Shown here piece by piece: positions 9,580 to 19,658 of a stretch of 64,000 bases of DNA. The position numbers and the translations under genes were made by a program. The stretch is from Paraprevotella sp. (GTDB taxonomy: Bacteria; Bacteroidota; Bacteroidia; Bacteroidales; Bacteroidaceae), in contig JAGBCQ010000012.1 of NCBI GenBank assembly GCA_017937925.1, forward strand, positions 62,001 to 126,000, in the 5' to 3' direction. The notes below the pieces were generated by a model. The model ran no database searches. It was not told the DNA's origin and saw only the letters and a program-made list of their open reading frames with translations. The first letter of the stretch is position 1, and every line of letters starts with the position of its first letter.

Positions 9580-9597
9580 GTCATCGGGTTTTTCTTT
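9560..9597 (+). terminator. Terminator overlapping the end of the esterase gene
   Basis: AAAAACCCGA (9560-9569) pairs with TCGGGTTTTT (9584-9593) and runs into more T. The left arm lies inside the last codons and the stop (9577-9579) sits in the loop. Confidence 0.8.
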
Positions 9598-9616
9598 GCT
9601 TGATAAATTCTTCTCG

Positions 9617-12013
9617 CTAATAGGTACGTAACTTGGTTCGAACGGTTTTGAATCCGTCTCCCTCGGTTATTAAAGTTATTTCGCCCGGTGTTCTGCCTGC
9701 TCGCAAAATAACCAACGCAGAACCTCTAAACAGTTTACGCTCATCAGCGACGTGCATCTCATCCGATACGATGTTACCATTATCAACGGCTACAATACGT
9801 GCGTCGCCTTCAACACGGAAATGCAAAGGTGTTTCAACATCATGCACACGACGTCCTTTACTATCGACCGCCCAAATACGTAAATGTTGCAAGTCCATAC
9901 CATCGGCTTTCCAATTCATGTTATCTTGCTCCACCTTCAACTTTTTCGCCTTTCCGGTAGTCTCTATTTTGTGGCGTGCTACTATCTTACCGTTTTTACG
10001 GGCTACGGCCTCAACATATCCGTCAACATAACGGATACCGTCCCATTTTAATTTATTCCTTCCACGTCCCGGTAAGTTTTTCTTTACGCCCTGACTTTTA
10101 CCATTGACAAAAACTTCCACTTCATCACAATTGGTATAAGTATAAAGCGATACTTTCTCTCCTTCTTTACGGTTCCAATGCTCACTCATGTGCGCTGTAC
10201 CCACCTGCACGCCATTCCACATCAAATCCACGTTGTTATCTATCACTCCGATATGTACCACAGGTTCGTCCATAAACATACTTTTGAGCATGTAAGCTAT
10301 TGGCTTCGGCTGCAATGAAATGTCGAACGCACCCTGCGCCCATCCTTTCGCCGGCCAACCGCCACTTTCGCCTAAGTAGTCAATCTGCCCCCAATAAGCC
10401 AAACCTATCACCTTGTCCAAATCCATCTCATAGTAATTGGGGCCCATGTTACTCGTATTTGCCTCGCTCTGATAGAACATCATGTGAGGGAATTTTCGAG
10501 AGTCACCCGGGAAATACATATACCTATAATTATAGGATGCGATGTCGGTTTCGTGTACCAACGGAGCCGGCAAAGAGTCGGTATCCATGTGACGACCGCG
10601 CGGATGCATTGCCACCGTTATCAGACGTGTGTTATCATAGCGTTTCAACAGTTCACGTTGCATACGATAAGGTGTTACGCCCCAATCGGCATAAAGCAAA
10701 TGCCAATATGTTTGCAGTTCGTTACCCAAACTCCAAAATACCACGCATGGATGATTCCTATCGCGCTTTATCCATTCCGGGATGTCCTTTTGCCATAGTT
10801 GTGCCCATGGGACACGACCGCCACAATATTGGTCCAACCACTTGTCATAAAGTTCATCCACGACAAGTATGCCATACTCGTCACACAAATCCATAAAGTC
10901 ATCACTATAGGGATTATGCGACGTGCGGATATGATTCACTCCATACTCTTTAAGTAACTGTATGCGTTTTTCTATCGCACGGGGATAAGCTGCCGCGCCT
11001 AACGCACCGAGTGTATGATGGTTTGCAATTCCTTTGAGCAAAACTTTCTTCCCATTCAGTTTCATTCCAAACGTCGGAGAGAATTCCACCTTGCGGACGC
11101 CAAAACGCTCACAAACTTTATCGGCCACTGTTCCATCAGGACGATACAACGCGACATGAGCGGTGTACAAATGTGGTGTCTCACAATCCCACAACTTAGG
11201 CTGTGCCAAAGTAATTGCGTCAAACTTATATTCATACGTATTCTGGCGGCGTTTGAACTCCTGTGACTTACGCACCACTTCAGCACCGGTAGCATCAGTG
11301 ATAACAACCTCCGCCTTGACAGGTTGTTTTTCGTAACACGCCACTTCTGCTTGAATATGTACTATTGCCTTTTCCGGTGTTACATCGGGAGTCGTAATAT
11401 ACAAGGGATGACGCATGAGATAGTATTTGGCATCGGTTACGATAAGATTTACATCACGGAACAGTCCGCCTCCGGTGTACCAACGGGAATTGCTCGGTTC
11501 ACGCGTATCTGCCTTGACCGCCAATACGTTCGTTTCGCCATACTTCAACTTCTTCGTTACATCAATCTCAAAACCGACGTAGCCATAGTCCGTACCACCG
11601 ATTCGTTCACCATTCAGATACACATCCCCAACGTACATGATACCTTCAAAATCCAATACGACACGCTTTCCGATCCACTCGGAATCAGGGACAAACGATT
11701 TACGATACCACCCTATCCCCATTTCTTTAAATCCCCTACTACTCAAGCGACTACGTACATTCGCACCCACATCACTATTGTCGGGACGTTCATCGGCTGT
11801 CGGTGCCACCCACGCCTGCTCTATTTGAAAGTCATGCGGCACGTCAACAGTCCGCCATCCGCTGTCATCAAACCGGGGTTGCTCAGCACCCTTCACATCT
11901 GACAGAATGAAGCGCCATCCGAAATTAAAGTTCTCAACTTTCCGTTCGCCCGCTTTAATTGGCAACAGAGACGTACATAGCAATACAAACAGTATTAGAT
12001 ACAACTTTCTCAT
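9617..12013 (-). CDS. Secreted GH2 glycoside hydrolase, probable beta-galactosidase
   Basis: 798 residues with a signal peptide (MRKLYLILFVLLCTSLLPIKA). Order: N-terminal sugar-binding sandwich (WRTVDVPHDF, MYVGDVYLNG), immunoglobulin-like domain, TIM barrel with KGIANHHTLG and HIRTSHNP, and C-terminal domains. Acid/base E432 lies in WSLGNELQ and the nucleophile is E517 in MFYQSEANTS. GH2 includes beta-galactosidases, glucuronidases and mannosidases; the HNP-type signature and neighbours favour galactosidase, but specificity is not certain. It follows the GH51 gene by 21 bp and is probably its operon partner, acting in the periplasm on galactan or arabinogalactan chains. Confidence 0.85.
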   Translation of the reverse strand: MRKLYLILFVLLCTSLLPIKAGERKVENFNFGWRFILSDVKGAEQPRFDDSGWRTVDVPHDFQIEQAWVAPTADERPDNSDVGANVRSRLSSRGFKEMGIGWYRKSFVPDSEWIGKRVVLDFEGIMYVGDVYLNGERIGGTDYGYVGFEIDVTKKLKYGETNVLAVKADTREPSNSRWYTGGGLFRDVNLIVTDAKYYLMRHPLYITTPDVTPEKAIVHIQAEVACYEKQPVKAEVVITDATGAEVVRKSQEFKRRQNTYEYKFDAITLAQPKLWDCETPHLYTAHVALYRPDGTVADKVCERFGVRKVEFSPTFGMKLNGKKVLLKGIANHHTLGALGAAAYPRAIEKRIQLLKEYGVNHIRTSHNPYSDDFMDLCDEYGILVVDELYDKWLDQYCGGRVPWAQLWQKDIPEWIKRDRNHPCVVFWSLGNELQTYWHLLYADWGVTPYRMQRELLKRYDNTRLITVAMHPRGRHMDTDSLPAPLVHETDIASYNYRYMYFPGDSRKFPHMMFYQSEANTSNMGPNYYEMDLDKVIGLAYWGQIDYLGESGGWPAKGWAQGAFDISLQPKPIAYMLKSMFMDEPVVHIGVIDNNVDLMWNGVQVGTAHMSEHWNRKEGEKVSLYTYTNCDEVEVFVNGKSQGVKKNLPGRGRNKLKWDGIRYVDGYVEAVARKNGKIVARHKIETTGKAKKLKVEQDNMNWKADGMDLQHLRIWAVDSKGRRVHDVETPLHFRVEGDARIVAVDNGNIVSDEMHVADERKLFRGSALVILRAGRTPGEITLITEGDGFKTVRTKLRTY

Positions 12014-12034
12014 TCCTTATTATATTATATAAGC

Positions 12035-13597
12035 TTACTTCACAGCTAAAGTAACAATGCTCATTGCAGGAAGTTTAACCACTAACTTTCCCTTTGACAA
12101 TTTCGCACCTTTAAACGTTTCTGTCTTTACGACATCGGGCTGCTCAAAGGTATTCATATCGGCAATGTTCTTGCAAGTTAGAATCTCTCCACTTACGGAT
12201 TTTGCTTGGATATTGCCTAAATCAATCGTCACTTCGTTTTTCTCCTTCAAGTCCACATTTGACAAAGAAACGTACAATGTACCATCCTTAGCCTTTGAAG
12301 CCGTTACCGATACAATCGGTAAAGTACGTTGTTCGCCATCACGACCCATGCGTGCTCTGACCTGACGTTGTTCACAAGTAATGTCTAATGGCACATAAGT
12401 TGCATTCTGATGCACATTATACATCTTAAACACGTAGTAAGTTGGTGTCAACACCATCTTATCTTCCTTTGTGAGAATCATACTTTGCAATACGTTGGCG
12501 ATTTGTGCAATATTCGCCATCTTGATGCGATCCGTATATTTATGGAACACATTCAAAGAAAGAGCCGCAACAAAAGCGTCACGCATCGTATTTTGCTGAT
12601 ACAAGTGTCCGCGAATGGTTCCGGGCTCTTCGTCCCACCATGTTCCCCACTCGTCCACCATCAAGGCAACACGCTTGCGCGGATCATACTTGTCCATTAT
12701 CTTAATATGCTCCTTCAAGCAATTCTCAATATCCAGACACTTACCCATCGTCCAATAGTAGTCCTCATCACTGAATTTTGTAGCAGAACCTTTACTACCA
12801 CTCCAACCTGCAACGGTATAATAATGGAGTGACAAACCGTTCATGTGATTTCCAGCTTGCTTCATCATGGTTTCGGTCCAATGTAAATCGTATTCGCCCG
12901 ATCCGCTAGCAATCTTAAACAAACGGTTTCCATTATAACTACGGCAATAAGTTTGATAACGTCGATAAAGGTCTGCATAATATTCCGGACGCATATTTCC
13001 GCCACAACCCCAACTTTCATTACCTACGCCAATGTATTTTACACGCCATGGATTTTCACGACCGTTCTGCTTGCGCAACTTTGCCATTGGTCCATCTGCT
13101 GCCGTCATGTACTCTACCCATTGAGCAGTCTCCTGAACTGTTCCGCTACCGACATTCATGGACACATAAGGTTCACATTCAAGCAACTCGCAAAGATTCA
13201 AAAACTCATGCGTTCCAAAACTATTATCTTCAACGGTTCCGCCCCAATTGTTATTCACCATGCGCGGACGGTTCTCCTTAGGTCCGATACCATCCATCCA
13301 ATGATATTCATCGGCGAAACATCCTCCCGGCCAACGCAACACAGGAATTTTCAGTTCTTTCAATGCTTGCAATACGTCGTTTCTATATCCTGACGTATTG
13401 GGTATAGAGGAGTTTTCTCCCACCCATAAACCACCATAAATACACGTTCCGAGATGTTCAGCAAACTGACCGTAAATTTCTTTCGGGATGATTTGTTTGG
13501 CTTGCTCAAGGTTTAACTTCACTTGTGTCTCCTTTTGAGCCGACACAGACATTCCAAGACTTAATGCCAATGCCACTAATAAAGGTTTTGTTCTCAT
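12035..13597 (-). CDS. GH51 alpha-L-arabinofuranosidase, exported
   Basis: 520 residues with signal peptide [21 protein letters not shown]. The GH51 barrel carries [13 protein letters not shown] near 88-100, acid/base E194 in [11 protein letters not shown] and nucleophile E316 in MVDEWGTWW. Length matches the compact GH51 type without extra modules, unlike the 861-residue paralogue at 24125-26710. It releases terminal arabinofuranose from arabinan, arabinoxylan or arabinogalactan side chains. It is first in an operon with the GH2 gene and diverges from mltG. Confidence 0.92.
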   Translation of the reverse strand: MRTKPLLVALALSLGMSVSAQKETQVKLNLEQAKQIIPKEIYGQFAEHLGTCIYGGLWVGENSSIPNTSGYRNDVLQALKELKIPVLRWPGGCFADEYHWMDGIGPKENRPRMVNNNWGGTVEDNSFGTHEFLNLCELLECEPYVSMNVGSGTVQETAQWVEYMTAADGPMAKLRKQNGRENPWRVKYIGVGNESWGCGGNMRPEYYADLYRRYQTYCRSYNGNRLFKIASGSGEYDLHWTETMMKQAGNHMNGLSLHYYTVAGWSGSKGSATKFSDEDYYWTMGKCLDIENCLKEHIKIMDKYDPRKRVALMVDEWGTWWDEEPGTIRGHLYQQNTMRDAFVAALSLNVFHKYTDRIKMANIAQIANVLQSMILTKEDKMVLTPTYYVFKMYNVHQNATYVPLDITCEQRQVRARMGRDGEQRTLPIVSVTASKAKDGTLYVSLSNVDLKEKNEVTIDLGNIQAKSVSGEILTCKNIADMNTFEQPDVVKTETFKGAKLSKGKLVVKLPAMSIVTLAVK

Positions 13598-13639
13598 AAG
13601 TACTAAATTTTAAAATCTACTGATTAGCTTAATTTCTCA

Positions 13640-13647
13640 CAAATATA
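13640..13647 (-). promoter_or_regulatory. Candidate -7 box of the GH51-GH2 operon
   Basis: CAAATATA (TATATTTG on the minus strand) lies 42 bp upstream of the GH51 start at 13597. No matching -33 element is seen, as expected for an activated promoter. Confidence 0.5.
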
Positions 13648-13682
13648 ATTATCTTTTTCAGAAAGAGAGCAGTTTTTTTAAC

Positions 13683-13690
13683 TAACTTTG
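13683..13690 (+). promoter_or_regulatory. Candidate -7 box of mltG
   Basis: TAACTTTG fits TAnnTTTG and ends 29 bp before the mltG start; the -33 region is poor. Confidence 0.55.
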
Positions 13691-13719
13691 CAGAAATGTT
13701 CAAGTAAACTTCATCATTC

Positions 13720-14745
13720 ATGAAAATAAGGCAAAGAGTTGGTTTATGGATAGGCATCATTTGCCTTTGCATCGGTATGTTTGTAACAGGTATGGCTTAC
13801 CTAGTGCTTTTCAGCAAGACTTTTCAAATTACAAACAACACCTATTTATATATAGATGAGGACGACAACCTGGACTCTGTCAAAATCAAACTTAATGAAA
13901 ATGCACTGCCAAAAACAGTCATAGGCTTTGATATTCTTGCCCACTGGAAAGAGAACAAAGTTAAGAGCGGTAGGTACGAAATCACTCCTAATGATAATAT
14001 CTTGTCCGTATTCCAACGGGTTCATAGAGGACAGCAAACACCAATCATGCTGACGGTTCCTTCTGTAAGAACCATTCCACAATTAGCTCGTGCGCTTGAC
14101 AAGAAACTTATGATTGATTCGACAAGCATTGCCCGTTACTTGACGGACTCAATTGTCTGCAAAGAATATGGATATGAACCACATACCATAGCTTGTATTT
14201 TCATCCCCAACTCATACGAAGTTTATTGGAACATCAGCGTTGAAGCATTCATTCAAAGGATGAAAAAAGAGTACGACCACTTTTGGAATGAAGAACGTAT
14301 GCGAAAAGCAAAAGCACTCAAGATGTCCCCCATAGAGATTTGTACCCTTGCATCTATCATTGATGAAGAAACCAATAAAAACGGTGAAAAACCAATGGTC
14401 GCAAGTATGTATCTTAACCGTTTACGCATCGGTATGCCACTACAAGCAGATCCTACCGTGAAATTCGCACTTCAGGATTTTGCTTTACGTCGCATCTACT
14501 ACAAGCACCTTGATATTGACAGTCCGTATAATACATACAAGAACAAAGGTCTTCCTCCCGGTCCTATCCGAATAGCAAGCATCGCAGGTATTGACGCTGT
14601 CCTTAACCATGAGACAAGTAACTATCTGTACATGTGTGCTAAAGAAGATTTCTCAGGTTACCATAATTTCGCACGTACCTATCGAGAGCATAAAAACAAC
14701 GCCAATAAATATGTAAAGGCTTTAAATAAGAGGGGTATTAAATAA
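13720..14745 (+). CDS. mltG: Endolytic murein transglycosylase, YceG/MltG family
   Basis: 341 residues with one N-terminal membrane segment (about residues 9-31), then a periplasmic part. The family core is clear: LASIIDEETNK with the catalytic Glu at 216/217, VASMYLNRLRIGMPLQADPTV, SPYNTYKNKGLPPGPI and the YLYMCAKEDFSGYHNFA ending. MltG cleaves nascent peptidoglycan strands and sets glycan length at the inner membrane. It is a housekeeping gene inserted between carbohydrate-use genes; nothing ties it functionally to them. A weak hairpin (14746-14776) follows the stop. Confidence 0.93.
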   Translation: MKIRQRVGLWIGIICLCIGMFVTGMAYLVLFSKTFQITNNTYLYIDEDDNLDSVKIKLNENALPKTVIGFDILAHWKENKVKSGRYEITPNDNILSVFQRVHRGQQTPIMLTVPSVRTIPQLARALDKKLMIDSTSIARYLTDSIVCKEYGYEPHTIACIFIPNSYEVYWNISVEAFIQRMKKEYDHFWNEERMRKAKALKMSPIEICTLASIIDEETNKNGEKPMVASMYLNRLRIGMPLQADPTVKFALQDFALRRIYYKHLDIDSPYNTYKNKGLPPGPIRIASIAGIDAVLNHETSNYLYMCAKEDFSGYHNFARTYREHKNNANKYVKALNKRGIK

Positions 14746-14827
14746 TTAAGACCGAACAATCACTGCTCAGTCTTAATCCACTACTTAACTAATATATGAA
14801 AAAACCTATTAAATAGAAATACTCGGA

Positions 14828-15334
14828 CTAACCATACATCTGCGCCATGCGCTTGCGCAGTTGCTCCGTTGCCAAATTCAACTGATATTCTACTTTCCTT
14901 TTATTTATTCCTTCAAGTTCAGCAACTTCTTGATAGCTCTTCTCGTTCATGCGTATCTCACTGAAAATACGTTGTTGCAAACAAGGCAGTTCTGACAATG
15001 TTTCGCCTATAATACGGAACATCTCCTTTTGACATAAAGAATCAAATTCGTCCTCTGCAAGAGCACTCGCCGTCTGTTTCAATCTTTCCTCTACACCACA
15101 ATAACATTGCAGACGTCTAAGATAATCCATACATTTATTATGTACGATGGAATAAAATAACGCACGTACATTCTGTCTCTGCTCCAAACGCTCCCTCAAC
15201 TCCATCAGACGCAAATAGGAATCACTCACTACATCATACGCGTCCTCATTATTGAATATGTATTTACGGGCATAGCATACTGCCTGCTCGTAATAACATT
15301 CGTAAAAGTGTGCATAATCAAATTTGTTCTCCAT
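14828..15334 (-). CDS. ECF-type RNA polymerase sigma factor
   Basis: 168 residues from the ATG at 15334; upstream extension of the frame is hydrophobic and lacks family similarity, and the -7 box at 15363 supports the shorter start. Region 2 includes NNEDAYDVVSDSYLRLMEL and YSIVHNKCMDYLR; region 4 reads LSELPCLQQRIFSEIRMNEKSYQEVAELEGINKRKVEYQLNLA, a helix-turn-helix for -35 recognition. No FecR-like anti-sigma factor or SusC/SusD pair lies next to it, unlike many Bacteroidetes ECF genes. It is divergent from the hybrid sensor gene; targets are unknown. Confidence 0.85.
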   Translation of the reverse strand: MENKFDYAHFYECYYEQAVCYARKYIFNNEDAYDVVSDSYLRLMELRERLEQRQNVRALFYSIVHNKCMDYLRRLQCYCGVEERLKQTASALAEDEFDSLCQKEMFRIIGETLSELPCLQQRIFSEIRMNEKSYQEVAELEGINKRKVEYQLNLATEQLRKRMAQMYG

Positions 15335-15362
15335 GTCTCTACGTCTGTTTTTTTCAACATTG

Positions 15363-15370
15363 CAAATGTA
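15363..15370 (-). promoter_or_regulatory. Candidate -7 box of the ECF sigma gene
   Basis: CAAATGTA (TACATTTG on the minus strand), 28 bp upstream of the start at 15334. The -33 element is not clear. Confidence 0.45.
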
Positions 15371-15532
15371 AATGAACACCAAATAAAAGACGCATACAAA
15401 TTGTGTCAAAAATATGTACAAAGGGTTGCAAAAGAGAGGTAACAACATTTTATACATCAAAAAACAACATTTCATACACATGTCGTGCCAACATCCTCAA
15501 TAAATAGGAATGGTATTAACCGAGTTTTCTGC

Positions 15533-15540
15533 TATCTTTG
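15533..15540 (+). promoter_or_regulatory. -7 box of the hybrid sensor gene
   Basis: TATCTTTG at 15533-15540, 21 bp before the ATG at 15562. The alternative TTG start at 15538 lies inside this box and is therefore rejected. Confidence 0.6.
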
Positions 15541-15561
15541 CATCATAAGATAATTACTAAG

Positions 15562-18500
15562 ATGAATAGAACAAAACTCCTTATTTTTATTGTCAGCCTA
15601 CTGACTTTCGGTCAATATACATTCTGTGCCAATGTTAAGTTTAGACTATTGGACACCAGAAACGGCCTATTCAACAACCAAGTGCAGTTCATTACCCAGA
15701 TGGAGGACGGCAAAATCCTCGTATATACAGAAGGAATGTTCAACGTGTACAATGGGAACACGTTTGAGCCTCTTACCTGTGATTTAACGTACACCATCCC
15801 ATTAGGAATGCATAATTCTTGCACCGTGTATGACAATGGGAATGGTCTTTTGTGGGCAAAAGACTATCATCGTTTATACCTCATAGATGGACGGACACAA
15901 CGATTCTGCAACAACATCAAACAATTATTTGAGGCTTCCGAAGTAAAAGAATCGCTCAACGATTTTATACTTGACCAAGACAAAAAAGCATGGTTAATAA
16001 CAGAAAGTGGCAAGCTCTACAGGTACGATTGGAAGAGTCCCGCCATGTTGGTATATCAGCCAAGCAAAGAAGAACTAAAAAAGGGGATTCGAGTAAAAGA
16101 AGTGATACAATCAGGTCCCTTTCACTTTATCTTCCTTAACACCGGTAAGATGCTCTGCTGGGAAGAAAAGAATTTAAGCATCATCCATGAGGACAATACC
16201 ATAACTACATCAGAACCTTCTGAGCATTTCAGAACGACATGGATTCAGAAAGACCATCAAACCCTTATCATTTCCAACATACATCCGCATCATGAGCTAT
16301 ATACCTATAATATATATACACGGCAATGGAATACAGTTCTTTCTGATGTGAGTTTCTACGACATCAAAAAGACAAATGACGGAGATTTTCTATTGGGCGG
16401 TCGCAACTCACTGATTCGTCTATCAAACGACTTGAGGATAATTAAAGAAACGAATCATCTTGAAGCTATTGAGAAAAAAGATATCAATGATGTCATCATA
16501 TCCATTCTTATAGACAAACAAAATGGTTTATGGTTGGGTACAGGTTCTAACGGAATTTTAAAAAATATCCCGAAAAACACCTTCCTTTCTTACTACCCTA
16601 ATACATTAGGTATCAACTACGAGAGTAGGTACATTCGCACCATCTGTCAATATGATGATGAGAAACTTTTAGTGGGAACACTTTGTGGTCTGTATATGTT
16701 CAATACTAGGAACAAAACTTATCAAACTGCCCTGCCGGACTTTGAACCGGTTTATTACACAAACATTAAAAAGAGTGATGACGGACACTTTTGGATAAGC
16801 AGTCGGAAGGGACTATATTGTTTCCGCGATGGTAAGATAACTAGAAAGGATAAGGAATTGATTAGTGAAAAGGTTTCTGAAATCATCCGTTTTTGTCTTC
16901 CACTAAAGGATGGAAGAATATTAGTCTGCGTAGATCTTAAGGACATATACCTTTGTAACCCCGAAGAGCACACTTTCATTCTCTTAAACAAGATTCATCC
17001 TGCTTTAAACAAAAGTCGGGCGATGAGTTTTGCTATAGAAACCGAACCCGGGAAACTGATTCTTGGCGGACAAAGTTGTTTGTATGAGTTTTACGCAAAT
17101 GGGAGCAGATTGGCAGAAATCGATTGGATAAAACCGTTTGAAAAATACAGCATCAAGTTCAATTGTGCTTTTTCAGAGGGGAACGGTGTTTGGATTGGTT
17201 CACAAAACGGTTTGATTTATCATGATTACGGTAAGAACGAAACCATTCGTCTTAGCACAGAGGACGGGTTACCCAATAATTGTATTCAAGGTATCGTAAA
17301 AGATTCAGACGGCGACTTATGGGTGTCAACCTCTAACGGTATTGGTAAAATACATAAGAATAAATCCGAAGGTTATTCCATAGCAAAATTAGGATTGGCA
17401 GATGGTATTCAATATGGCGAGATGATGGAGCAATCCATTGAAACAATGCCCGATGGTCATATTTACATCGGAGGGATTGATGGTATTACGGATATAAATC
17501 CACAAATCACAGACTATAATAATGCTGTACTGACACCTACCCTTGTCGGACTGCAAGTCATGGACCAAGCAATCAACAACGAAGGACTCTTTAATGGCAG
17601 ATGCATTATTCCCGATGGTTTGTCATACACCAATAAAATCATTTTGGAACATAACGAGAACTTCTTTGACATGCGTTTCTCTGCCCTTAACTATGAAACG
17701 CCTCAACACACAAGATACAGATACCAACTCAAAGGGGTAGATAAAGATTGGAACTACAGCGCCGAGAATACAGGTATCTGTACGGTTTCCTACACATCAT
17801 TGTCGCCGGACAACTACGTTTTGCAGGTTCAATCTGCTATGGGCGACGGAGCTTGGAACGACATAAAAGAATGGGAGATTATCGTAAAACCTCCATTTTG
17901 GAAGACGTGGTGGGCATACCTATTATACGCGATTATCATTATCACTTGTACCTACTATATCGTTGAACTTTATATCGTTTACAAGCGTTCCCGCATGGTG
18001 GCGGAACAAGACAAAATCAAGCGACAAAAGGAACAGGCTCTAGATGAACTTAAGTTCAGATTCTTCACAAACATCAGTCATGAGTTTCGAACTCCTTTAG
18101 CCCTTATCATCACACCGCTTGAGCTTCTTATAAAAAACAATAAGGATTCTGCAATAAAGAAGGACCTGGAACGAATTTTAAACAATGCCAAAGACTTACT
18201 GAAGTTGGTCAACCAACTTCTTGATTTCAGACGTTTGGAACAACAAGGAGAAAAGTTCAAACCCAGCGCCATTCCAATAAAAGCATTTATAGAGAATAGC
18301 GCCAATTACTTCAAAGAATTGGCTCAAGAACGTAATTTAAACTTAGTTTGCGAATGTTCGTTCACTGAAGAAGACACTTTCATCCTTGATGCGGACAAGA
18401 TGACACGCGTCATGAACAACCTTATATCAAATGCCTTAAAATTCACGCCACAAAGTGGTATGATAACAGTACAAGCAGGCTGGACTTACGATGAAGTCCA

Positions 18501-19614
18501 TAGGGACAAACCTAACGGAATCCGGATTTGCGTAAGTGATACAGGCATCGGCATTGCTGCCGAAGAATTAAAAAATATATTCGTCAGATTCTATCAAAGT
18601 AAGAATGTACACTTAAATGGATTGAACACAGGAAGCGGTATCGGTTTGCATCTTACTAAGGGTTACATAGAACTGCATCATGGAGAAATCTCAGTAGAAA
18701 GTACATTAGGTAAAGGTTCGAAGTTCATCATTACACTTCCTATGATAGCAGAATCAACCTTAGAGACTGAAGAAGTTCAATTGCCAACAGAGACAGCAGA
18801 ACCTCAAAACCAAGAAATTACCGACGCCCCGAGTAGTGAGGAAAAGAACATCAGCATACTCGTCGTTGAGGACAACGAACAATTCCGCAACTTCATTAAG
18901 ACACTTTTGGAGAACGAATATCACATATATGTTGCGTCTGATGGAGAAGAGGGATTAAGCGCTGCCAGACATTACAACCCTGACTTGATTATCAGCGACG
19001 TCATGATGCCGAAAATGAATGGACATGAACTCTGCAAGGCTATCAAATCGGATATGAAGTGCAGCCACATTCCTTTCATTTTGCTTACAGCCAAGGATTC
19101 GGCAGAAAGCCGAAGCAATGCATACGAAGTCGGTGCAGACTCTTTTATCTCCAAGCCTTTTGATATAGATGTCCTTTCAAGTCGTATCCACCAATTGCTG
19201 GAACAACGAAACAAACGTCAGGACCTCTTCAAAAAAGACATCGATATCACGCCAAAGGAAATCACAATTACACAACTTGACGAACAGCTCATTCAAAAAG
19301 CTATGGAGTGTATCGAGAAGAATATGAACAATACTGAATATAACGTAGAAGCTCTAAGTGCAGATATGGGTATTGAACGTTCTTCCCTTTACCGCAAGAT
19401 GCAAGCCATTGTCGGACTTACGCCATCCGAGTTTATGCGTACTGTACGTTTGAAACGGGCGGCACAATTATTAGAACAAAGTCAATATTCCGTTCAAGAA
19501 ATCTCGTGGATGGTCGGATTCAACACACCACGTTATTTCTCATCGTACTTTAAGGAAATGTTTGGCGTGACTCCTTCTCAATACGCATCGGACAAACATA
19601 AAAAAAGCAAGTAA
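15562..19614 (+). CDS. Hybrid two-component system sensor/regulator (HTCS)
   Basis: 1350 residues. Order: signal peptide (MNRTKLLIFIVSLLTFGQYTFC); periplasmic two-propeller sensor with repeated WLGTGSNGI-, WISSRKGL- and WVSTSNGIG-type blades; Y_Y_Y domain (about 690-775); one membrane helix (about 781-806); histidine kinase with phospho-acceptor H840 in ISHEFRTPL, and ATPase boxes SDTGIGI and GSGIGL; receiver domain with D1146 in ISDVMMPKM; AraC-type DNA-binding domain (about 1240-1340, SLYRKM, GFNTPRYFSSYFKEMFG). HTCS proteins bind an oligosaccharide in the periplasm and switch on polysaccharide-use genes. It presumably controls the surrounding GH2, GH51, GH43 and GH88 genes; the ligand is unknown. 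The stop codon lies within a terminator hairpin. Confidence 0.95.
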   Translation: MNRTKLLIFIVSLLTFGQYTFCANVKFRLLDTRNGLFNNQVQFITQMEDGKILVYTEGMFNVYNGNTFEPLTCDLTYTIPLGMHNSCTVYDNGNGLLWAKDYHRLYLIDGRTQRFCNNIKQLFEASEVKESLNDFILDQDKKAWLITESGKLYRYDWKSPAMLVYQPSKEELKKGIRVKEVIQSGPFHFIFLNTGKMLCWEEKNLSIIHEDNTITTSEPSEHFRTTWIQKDHQTLIISNIHPHHELYTYNIYTRQWNTVLSDVSFYDIKKTNDGDFLLGGRNSLIRLSNDLRIIKETNHLEAIEKKDINDVIISILIDKQNGLWLGTGSNGILKNIPKNTFLSYYPNTLGINYESRYIRTICQYDDEKLLVGTLCGLYMFNTRNKTYQTALPDFEPVYYTNIKKSDDGHFWISSRKGLYCFRDGKITRKDKELISEKVSEIIRFCLPLKDGRILVCVDLKDIYLCNPEEHTFILLNKIHPALNKSRAMSFAIETEPGKLILGGQSCLYEFYANGSRLAEIDWIKPFEKYSIKFNCAFSEGNGVWIGSQNGLIYHDYGKNETIRLSTEDGLPNNCIQGIVKDSDGDLWVSTSNGIGKIHKNKSEGYSIAKLGLADGIQYGEMMEQSIETMPDGHIYIGGIDGITDINPQITDYNNAVLTPTLVGLQVMDQAINNEGLFNGRCIIPDGLSYTNKIILEHNENFFDMRFSALNYETPQHTRYRYQLKGVDKDWNYSAENTGICTVSYTSLSPDNYVLQVQSAMGDGAWNDIKEWEIIVKPPFWKTWWAYLLYAIIIITCTYYIVELYIVYKRSRMVAEQDKIKRQKEQALDELKFRFFTNISHEFRTPLALIITPLELLIKNNKDSAIKKDLERILNNAKDLLKLVNQLLDFRRLEQQGEKFKPSAIPIKAFIENSANYFKELAQERNLNLVCECSFTEEDTFILDADKMTRVMNNLISNALKFTPQSGMITVQAGWTYDEVHRDKPNGIRICVSDTGIGIAAEELKNIFVRFYQSKNVHLNGLNTGSGIGLHLTKGYIELHHGEISVESTLGKGSKFIITLPMIAESTLETEEVQLPTETAEPQNQEITDAPSSEEKNISILVVEDNEQFRNFIKTLLENEYHIYVASDGEEGLSAARHYNPDLIISDVMMPKMNGHELCKAIKSDMKCSHIPFILLTAKDSAESRSNAYEVGADSFISKPFDIDVLSSRIHQLLEQRNKRQDLFKKDIDITPKEITITQLDEQLIQKAMECIEKNMNNTEYNVEALSADMGIERSSLYRKMQAIVGLTPSEFMRTVRLKRAAQLLEQSQYSVQEISWMVGFNTPRYFSSYFKEMFGVTPSQYASDKHKKSK

Positions 19615-19658
19615 GCTCAACACTAACATGCTGAGCTTACCGCTTTATTGATTTTTTT
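19611..19658 (+). terminator. Terminator after the hybrid sensor gene
   Basis: GTAAGCTCA (19611-19619) pairs with TGAGCTTAC (19632-19640); a run of T lies about 12 bp further. The stop codon (19612-19614) is in the left arm. Confidence 0.6.

Noticed and set aside
10300..10896. Plus-strand open frame of 198 codons
   Set aside because: Antisense shadow of the GH2 gene with no recognisable motif.
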